Part shown: positions 59,261 through 64,000 of the stretch, in pieces
Numbering within the stretch: position 1 is the stretch's first letter
Layout of the letters: each line of letters opens with the position of its first letter
Assembly: GCF_019623905.1 (NCBI RefSeq)
Contig: NZ_CP069370.1
Span: forward strand, 1,054,001-1,118,000
Length of the DNA: 64,000 nt
Reading direction: 5' to 3'
From: Neotabrizicola shimadae
GTDB lineage: Bacteria > Pseudomonadota > Alphaproteobacteria > Rhodobacterales > Rhodobacteraceae
Position numbers and translations under genes: made by a program
Notes under the pieces: model-generated
The model's input: the letters and a program-made list of their open reading frames with translations, nothing else
Databases searched by the model: none
Told to the model about the DNA's origin: nothing

Positions 59261-59665
59261 ATGGAAGCGATCCTGCGCCTCCTGGCGGAACGGCCCATGA
59301 CGGCAGTGAAGAACCAGCTGCGCGATGTGGTGACGATGGGCGTCGCGGCGGGTTTTCTGCTGGCCGGGGCTCTGGCGGCCCTTGCGGCCCTTGGCGTGCA
59401 GTTGAGCCACATGATCGGGCCGGTCTGGGCGCTTCTGTCGGTGGCGGGCCTGTCGCTGGTGATCGGGCTGGGACTGGTGGCCTTTGTGCGGTCGCGGGCC
59501 GAGACCGAGCGGCGCATCGCAGAGGCCGAGGCGCGCAGCCGTCAGACCATGCTTCTGTCGGCGCTGGCCTCGACCCCCGGCGTGGGGGCAGGCGGAGCGA
59601 TCCTGGCGGCGCTGATCCTTGGGTTCCTGAACGGGCGCACTGGCGGCGACGACAAGCCGGATTGA
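59261..59665 (+). CDS. Phage-holin-family / YqjE-like membrane protein
   Basis: A 134-residue protein with two or three hydrophobic segments (AAGFLLAGALAALAALGVQL, ALLSVAGLSLVIGLGLVAFV, and a C-terminal GAILAALILGFL) and a charged stretch between them. Such proteins are labelled phage holin family III or YqjE; no holin activity is implied, and the pairing with a DUF883 gene argues for a housekeeping envelope role. No strong terminator follows before the tRNA. Confidence 0.75.
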   Translation: MEAILRLLAERPMTAVKNQLRDVVTMGVAAGFLLAGALAALAALGVQLSHMIGPVWALLSVAGLSLVIGLGLVAFVRSRAETERRIAEAEARSRQTMLLSALASTPGVGAGGAILAALILGFLNGRTGGDDKPD

Positions 59666-59666
59666 C

Positions 59667-59742
59667 TGGTGGGTGGTGAGGGACTCGAACCCCCGACATC
59701 CTCGGTGTAAGCGAGGCGCTCTACCAACTGAGCTAACCACCC
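59667..59742 (-). tRNA. tRNA-Val (anticodon UAC)
   Basis: On the minus strand the sequence folds into a full cloverleaf: acceptor GGGTGGT with ACCACCC, D arm GCTC/GAGC, anticodon stem CCTCG/CGAGG with loop CTTACAC, T arm with TTCGAGT. The 3' CCA is encoded. The anticodon TAC reads GUA and GUG valine codons. Confidence 0.95.
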
Positions 59743-59790
59743 GATGCGCCGGCTTCTAGCCTTGGGCGGGGGCCGGGTGCAACCCTTCAA

Positions 59791-60387
59791 TCACGCAAGC
59801 GTGCCCCCGGGCCTGCCAAGCGCCGTGACGTCGCCATCCGCCACGCGGTAGATCACACCTTGGCCGCCGGGAAGGCGCGCGCCCTCGGCCAACGGCAAGC
59901 CCAGCACCAGGCAGCGCAGCACCCGGCTGACGATGCCATGCGCCACGATCACCGTCGGGCGGTCCAGTTCCCGCAAGGCCGGGGCAAGGCGCGCGGCCAG
60001 CGCCGCCAGACCCTCGGCCCCCGGCAGGGCGTCGTACCAATCCCAGGGCGCCAGATCGGCAATCTCGGGATGGGCGGCGTCGATGTCGTCGCGCATCAGA
60101 CCTTCGTGCGGGCCCAGCCGGTATTCGGCCAGCCGGGCATCGGGGCGGGCGGTCAGGCCAAGGGGGGCCAGCATCAGCGCCGCCGTATCGACGGCGCGGC
60201 CCTGGGGCGAGGTGATGGCCGCGTGGCTGGCCGCGCTCACGCCATCGGCCACCATAAGCGCCGTCATGGCGCGGGCCTGGTCGCGGCCAAGCGCGGTGAG
60301 TGGCGAGTCGAGACCGCCCTGCAAGCGGCCGGCGGCATTCCATTCGGTCTGGCCGTGGCGCACGATCCAGAGCGGCGGCAAGGTCAT
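59791..60387 (-). CDS. Histidine phosphatase family protein (phosphoglycerate mutase-like)
   Basis: A 198-residue member of the histidine phosphatase superfamily. The catalytic RHGQTEWN (about residues 8-15) carries the phosphorylated His, and VIVAHGIVSR near residue 150 the second His. Substrates of such small members vary (phosphoglycerate, alpha-ribazole phosphate, phosphosugars). ATG 60387 is the normal family start; an upstream frame reaching 60441 runs into the tRNA gene. It lies between two tRNA-Val genes on the same strand. Confidence 0.86.
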   Translation of the reverse strand: MTLPPLWIVRHGQTEWNAAGRLQGGLDSPLTALGRDQARAMTALMVADGVSAASHAAITSPQGRAVDTAALMLAPLGLTARPDARLAEYRLGPHEGLMRDDIDAAHPEIADLAPWDWYDALPGAEGLAALAARLAPALRELDRPTVIVAHGIVSRVLRCLVLGLPLAEGARLPGGQGVIYRVADGDVTALGRPGGTLA

Positions 60388-60440
60388 GGCGTCCCCCAGA
60401 AGCACGAAGGCGCGCCGGTGGGGCGCGCCTTCGGTAAGCA

Positions 60441-60515
60441 TGGTGGGCGATAACGGATTTGAACCGCTGACATCTTCGATGTGAACGAAGCGCTCTACCG
60501 CTGAGCTAATCGCCC
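60441..60515 (-). tRNA. tRNA-Val (anticodon CAC)
   Basis: Cloverleaf on the minus strand with acceptor GGGCGAT/ATCGCCC, D arm GCTC/GAGC, anticodon stem CTTCG/CGAAG with loop TTCACAT, T loop TTCAAAT and encoded CCA. The anticodon CAC reads GUG, the valine codon favoured by this GC-rich genome together with GUC. Confidence 0.94.
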
Positions 60516-60528
60516 GATGGCGCGCGGT

Positions 60529-60921
60529 TTAGCCTTCCTCGCCGCCCGCTGCAAGGGCCTCTTTCGCAGGTTTCTTCGCGGCCGGCGCGGTCGTGTGGGC
60601 GCGCAGCTTGATGGTCAGTGCGGCGGGCTTGCCGTCGGCGCCCGTGGGGCCGGCCTTGGCGACGCGCGCCTTGCCAAGCGGCGGAAGATTCAGGGAATCG
60701 CCCGCGCGCAGCGCATCGCCGATGCTTTTCAGCGTGGCTTCCACGATGTCTTTCACCGTGCCCTTCTTGCCCCCGACCGAGGCCGAGACCTGTTCGATCA
60801 GCGCCTTGCGCGTGAGGACGACGCCGGGGTCGGCCGAAACGGCGGCGGGCTTTGCCGGGGCAGGGGCCTTGCGCGGCTTGCGGGCGGCTTTGGGTTTGGG
60901 GGCTGCTTCGTCGTCTTCCAT
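60529..60921 (-). CDS. HU-like DNA-binding protein with basic tails
   Basis: A 130-residue protein. Residues 1-33 are Lys/Ala/Pro-rich (KAARKPRKAPAPAKPA). The core (34-105) has HU helices (LTRKALIEQVSASVGGKKGTVKDIV, GDSLNLPPLGKARVAKAG), and a short KKPAKEALAAGG tail ends it. The DNA-binding arm seems shortened compared with HU. The histone-H1-like tails suggest non-specific binding to nucleoid DNA. It lies between tRNA-Val(CAC) and lon. Confidence 0.75.
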   Translation of the reverse strand: MEDDEAAPKPKAARKPRKAPAPAKPAAVSADPGVVLTRKALIEQVSASVGGKKGTVKDIVEATLKSIGDALRAGDSLNLPPLGKARVAKAGPTGADGKPAALTIKLRAHTTAPAAKKPAKEALAAGGEEG

Positions 60922-61065
60922 GTCCGGACCCTTGGTTCTGGCGCCTGTCCCGGCGCGCTGGCGTCACGATAGCCACAGGGTGTGGCCGATTCCCATACAA
61001 ACCATGCAAAAGGCGAAGATTTTTCGCGTTCCGGCAACAGATGCCTGTGCGGCAGGCGAGACAGA

Positions 61066-61093
61066 CAAAGGGGCGCGGGTTTCCCCGCGCCCC
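61066..61093 (-). terminator. Rho-independent terminator after lon
   Basis: On the minus strand GGGGCGCGGG pairs with CCCGCGCCCC around loop GAAA, followed by TTTGTCTGTCTC. It starts 26 bases after the lon stop. Confidence 0.75.
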
Positions 61094-61118
61094 CCGTTTC
61101 AGGCCACTGCGGCGCGCA

Positions 61119-63518
61119 TCAATGCGCCACGGTCGAGGCCGGTTCCTGCTTGGCCATCAGCGCGGCCGCTTCTTCTGCGGCTTCGTCCCAGACCACCGGC
61201 TCGGGTTGGCGGACGAGGGCGAGTTTCAGAACCTCGCGGACGTGGGTGACGGGTATGATCTTCAGCCCGGTCTTCACGTTCTCGGGGATTTCGGCCAGGT
61301 CCTTGGCGTTTTCTTCCGGGATCAGCACGGTCTTGATGCCGCCGCGCAGGGCGGCAAGCAGCTTTTCCTTCAGGCCCCCGATCGCCAGCGCATTGCCGCG
61401 CAGCGTGACCTCGCCGGTCATGGCGATGTCCTTGCGGACCGGGATGCCCGTCAGCACCGAGACGATCGAGGTCACCATGGCCAGGCCGGCCGAGGGGCCG
61501 TCCTTCGGCGTGGCGCCTTCGGGGACGTGGACGTGGATGTCGATGTTCTCGAACTTGGGCGGCTTCACGCCCAGGTCGGGACTGATCGAGCGGACATAGG
61601 AGGCCGCCGCCTCGATCGATTCCTTCATCACGTCGCCGAGTTTCCCCGTGGTCTTCATGCGGCCCTTGCCGGGCAGCTTCAGCGCCTCGATCTGCAACAG
61701 GTCGCCGCCCACCGAGGTCCAGGCGAGGCCGGTCACGACACCCACCTGATCCTCCTTCTCGGCCAGGCCATAGCGATGGCGCTGGACGCCAAGGTATTCC
61801 TCGGCCTTCTCGGGCGTCACCTCAACCGTCTTGACCTTGCCCTTCAGGATCTCCGTCACCGCCTTGCGGGCGAGTTTCGCGATTTCCCGTTCCAGGTTCC
61901 GCACACCCGCCTCGCGGGTATAGTAGCGGATGACATGGGTCATGGCCTCGTCCGTGACCGAGAACTCGCCCTTCTTCAGACCGTTCGCGGCGATCTGCTT
62001 GGGCAGCAGGTGCTGCTTGGCGATCTCGCGCTTTTCGTCCTCGGTGTAGCCAGCCAGCGGGATGATCTCCATCCGGTCCATCAGCGGGCCCGGCATGTTG
62101 TAGGAGTTCGCCGTGGTGATGAACATCACGTTGGACAGGTCGTATTCTACCTCAAGGTAGTGGTCGACGAAGGTGTTGTTCTGTTCGGGGTCCAGCACCT
62201 CGAGCAGGGCAGAAGCCGGATCGCCGCGGAAGTCCTGTCCCATCTTGTCGATCTCATCCAGGAGGATGAGCGGGTTGGTGGTCTTGGCCTTCTTCAGCGA
62301 CTGGATGATCTTGCCGGGCATCGAGCCGATATAGGTGCGCCGGTGGCCCCGGATCTCGGATTCGTCGCGCACACCGCCCAGCGAGATGCGGATGAACTCG
62401 CGCCCCGTGGCCTTGGCGATGGACTTCCCGAGCGAGGTCTTGCCGACGCCGGGCGGGCCGACGAGGCAGAGGATCGGGCCCTTCAGCTTGGCCGAACGGT
62501 TCTGCACGGCAAGGTATTCGACGATGCGTTCCTTGACCTTGTCCAGCCCGTAGTGATCGGCGTCCAGAACCTCCTGCGCCTTGAGCAGGTCCTTCTTGAC
62601 GCGGGCCTTCTTGCCCCAGGGCACGCCCAGAAGCCAGTCGAGGTAGTTGCGCACCACCGTGGCCTCGGCCGACATCGGCGACATCGACTTCAGCTTCTTG
62701 ATCTCGGCCGCGACCTTTTCCCGCGCTTCTTTCGACAGCTCGGTGTTCTTGGCGCGCTCTTCCAGTTCGGCGATTTCGGACTGCGAGTCGTCGCCGTCGC
62801 CCAGCTCGCGCTGGATCGCCTTCATCTGTTCGTTCAGATAGTATTCGCGCTGCGTCTTCTCCATCTGGGTCTTGACGCGGCTCTTGATCTTCTTCTCGAC
62901 CTGCAGGACGGACATTTCGCCCTGCATGTGGCCGTAAACCCTTTCCAGACGTTCGGCGACGGTCAGGGTTTCCAGGATTTCCTGCTTCTGGCCGACTTCG
63001 ATGCCCAGGTGGCCGGCGACAAGATCGGCCAGCCGCGCGGGTTCGCGCGTTTCCGAAACGGCGGCCAGCGCCTCTTCGGGGATGTTCTTCTTGATCTTGG
63101 CGTAGCGCTCGAACTCTTCGGCGACGGCACGCACCAGCGCCTCGACCGTGGACTGGTCGCCCATGGTCTCGTCCAGTTTTTGCGCGCGGGCCTCGAAGAA
63201 GGTGTCGTTCGGCAGAAACTCGGTGATCTTCACGCGCGCCTTGCCCTCGACCAGCACCTTCACGGTGCCGTCCGGCAGCTTGAGAAGCTGCAGCACGTTG
63301 GCCAGGACGCCAACGCGGTAAATGCCGTCGGCCTTGGGATCGTCCTGCGTGGGGTCGATCTGGCTGGACAGCAGGATCTGCTTGTCATCGCCCATCACGT
63401 CTTCCAGCGCGCGGACCGACTTCTCGCGGCCCACGAACAGGGGAACGATCATGTGGGGGAACACCACGATGTCGCGCAGCGGCAACACCGGGAAGCTGGG
63501 GGTAACGGGTTCGCTCAT
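61119..63518 (-). CDS. lon: ATP-dependent protease Lon
   Basis: A 799-residue LonA protease. The N-terminal substrate-binding domain (1-about 210, [15 protein letters not shown]) is followed by coiled-coil helices, an AAA+ ATPase with Walker A GPPGVGKT at 354-361, and a C-terminal protease domain with catalytic Ser676 (DGPSAGL) and Lys719 (GLKEK). It degrades misfolded and regulatory proteins. A candidate promoter lies at 63590-63619 and a terminator at 61066-61093, so it is a single-gene unit. Confidence 0.96.
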   Translation of the reverse strand: MSEPVTPSFPVLPLRDIVVFPHMIVPLFVGREKSVRALEDVMGDDKQILLSSQIDPTQDDPKADGIYRVGVLANVLQLLKLPDGTVKVLVEGKARVKITEFLPNDTFFEARAQKLDETMGDQSTVEALVRAVAEEFERYAKIKKNIPEEALAAVSETREPARLADLVAGHLGIEVGQKQEILETLTVAERLERVYGHMQGEMSVLQVEKKIKSRVKTQMEKTQREYYLNEQMKAIQRELGDGDDSQSEIAELEERAKNTELSKEAREKVAAEIKKLKSMSPMSAEATVVRNYLDWLLGVPWGKKARVKKDLLKAQEVLDADHYGLDKVKERIVEYLAVQNRSAKLKGPILCLVGPPGVGKTSLGKSIAKATGREFIRISLGGVRDESEIRGHRRTYIGSMPGKIIQSLKKAKTTNPLILLDEIDKMGQDFRGDPASALLEVLDPEQNNTFVDHYLEVEYDLSNVMFITTANSYNMPGPLMDRMEIIPLAGYTEDEKREIAKQHLLPKQIAANGLKKGEFSVTDEAMTHVIRYYTREAGVRNLEREIAKLARKAVTEILKGKVKTVEVTPEKAEEYLGVQRHRYGLAEKEDQVGVVTGLAWTSVGGDLLQIEALKLPGKGRMKTTGKLGDVMKESIEAAASYVRSISPDLGVKPPKFENIDIHVHVPEGATPKDGPSAGLAMVTSIVSVLTGIPVRKDIAMTGEVTLRGNALAIGGLKEKLLAALRGGIKTVLIPEENAKDLAEIPENVKTGLKIIPVTHVREVLKLALVRQPEPVVWDEAAEEAAALMAKQEPASTVAH

Positions 63519-63589
63519 TCGCGTTTCCTAAGTGGCGGAAGGTCGTGCCCCGACCATCGGCAGCATCCCGGCCTTCCCCGCTGGCCTCC

Positions 63590-63619
63590 ATATCTGGGGG
63601 TGGGCGAACGGGGTGTCAA
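63590..63619 (-). promoter_or_regulatory. Candidate promoter of lon
   Basis: On the minus strand TTGACA (63614-63619) and AGATAT (63590-63595) are 18 bases apart, 72 bases before the lon start codon. The boxes fit sigma-70 and also the looser RpoH pattern of Rhodobacter, which would suit a heat-shock gene. Confidence 0.5.
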
Positions 63620-63974
63620 CCACAGGAGCCGATCACATTCTGCGCGCGCCGCGTGGTGGGGGCAAGGTGCCTTTGTGACGGTGGCGTGACGGATGCGCGG
63701 GTCTTGATCCTGTCCTGCGCCCGGTCCCGCGTCCCGTGCTGCGCCCTGCCCGGCCTGGCCCCGCCCTGCCGTTGCAGGGGCGCGGCCCGCTGGGAACGAG
63801 GGGGCCGCGTCACACGCAGGGGTTGAAGATCGGGTGGCGGGCGCTATTGATCCTGCCGGCAGGGTCAGCAGAGTTGAGTGAGGCGCGGACAATCGACCCG
63901 CAAAGCAGCAATACAATTCTTGTTTGCGCGCCAATATTCAGGCAGCGCGCCAGCCTAAGGAGATCAAATACTTG
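63620..63974. other. Intergenic stretch without a recognised gene
   Basis: About 355 bases between the lon promoter and the gene at the right edge. Open frames here are short and lack codon-use support. The last 130 bases turn markedly AT-rich (CAATACAATTCTTG), as expected for the promoter of the gene that follows. Confidence 0.5.
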
Positions 63975-64000
63975 ATGACCATAAAGCTGCCAGAATCCGA
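63975..64000 (+). CDS. Start of an unidentified gene, cut by the window edge
   Basis: ATG 63975 opens a frame of eight codons (MTIKLPES) before the window ends. TAAGGAG at 63956-63962 is 12 bases upstream; a TTG at 63972 is an alternative start at nine bases. The AT-rich sequence before it could hold a promoter. Too little is visible to name a product. Confidence 0.4.

Noticed and set aside
59261-59665. A phage holin as sign of a lysis module
   Set aside because: The protein belongs with the DUF883 gene in a yqjD-yqjE-like pair; no endolysin is nearby.

Overview
The window reads as chromosomal DNA of a high-GC alphaproteobacterium of the family Rhodobacteraceae (Rhodobacter, Tabrizicola or Gemmobacter-like). 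The reasons are a co-linear gene transfer agent (GTA) head-tail cluster of the Rhodobacter capsulatus type, a pyruvate dehydrogenase operon whose E1 beta subunit carries its own lipoyl domain, a single B12-dependent ribonucleotide reductase, and dense packing of GC-rich genes with many four-base stop/start overlaps. The genus is inference; no rRNA gene is present. I see no CRISPR array, insertion sequence, integrase or obvious genomic island.

Layout. (1) 1-13794: GTA cluster from the 3' end of g1 through g15, all on the + strand and apparently intact. (2) 13850-16911: serine acetyltransferase, then an overlapping trio of acyltransferase, CDP-diacylglycerol synthase-like and CDP-alcohol phosphatidyltransferase-like genes. 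(3) 16908-21031 (-): ftsB-like, pdhA, pdhB, pdhC. (4) 21204-23357 (-): class I aldolase and phosphoglycerate kinase, then two overlapping cyclophilins (+). (5) 24642-28585 (-): alr-mlaE-mlaF, a coiled-coil membrane protein and a PqiA-like protein. (6) 28760-35174: MFS exporter, nitroreductase, then serS-TspO-like-guaA-rpiB-monooxygenase. (7) 35420-39600: GAF/Fis regulator, aldehyde dehydrogenase, sodB, DUF992 protein. (8) 39703-44410 (-): radA-cvpA-purF-DUF1801-SDR. (9) 44510-53466: tyrS/anmK divergent pair, sulfotransferase, rarD, FAD oxidoreductase, DUF985 cupin, pseudouridine synthase, enolase, EamA transporter, Fur-family regulator. (10) 53762-58813: EamA transporter and nrdJ. (11) 58980-63518: DUF883 and holin-like membrane proteins, two tRNA-Val genes flanking a histidine phosphatase, an HU-like protein and Lon. 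A new gene begins at the right edge.

How the genes work together. Central carbon metabolism is strongly represented: aldolase, phosphoglycerate kinase, enolase and pyruvate dehydrogenase. Nucleotide synthesis is covered by purF, guaA and nrdJ, translation by serS, tyrS and two tRNA-Val genes, and envelope work by alr, anmK, MlaEF and phospholipid enzymes. The GTA genes would make a tailed capsid that carries random host DNA.

The least explained sequence is non-coding. An 81-82 bp intergenic element occurs three times, each with the same 18-bp palindrome and the same internal spacing. TTCGAA-centred palindromes recur near it and behind nrdJ. Five different inverted repeats fill about 230 bp in front of the aldehyde dehydrogenase gene. 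A near-perfect 24-bp palindrome sits directly before pdhA. Base composition also falls sharply inside the GTA cluster, from about 8 kb to 16 kb.
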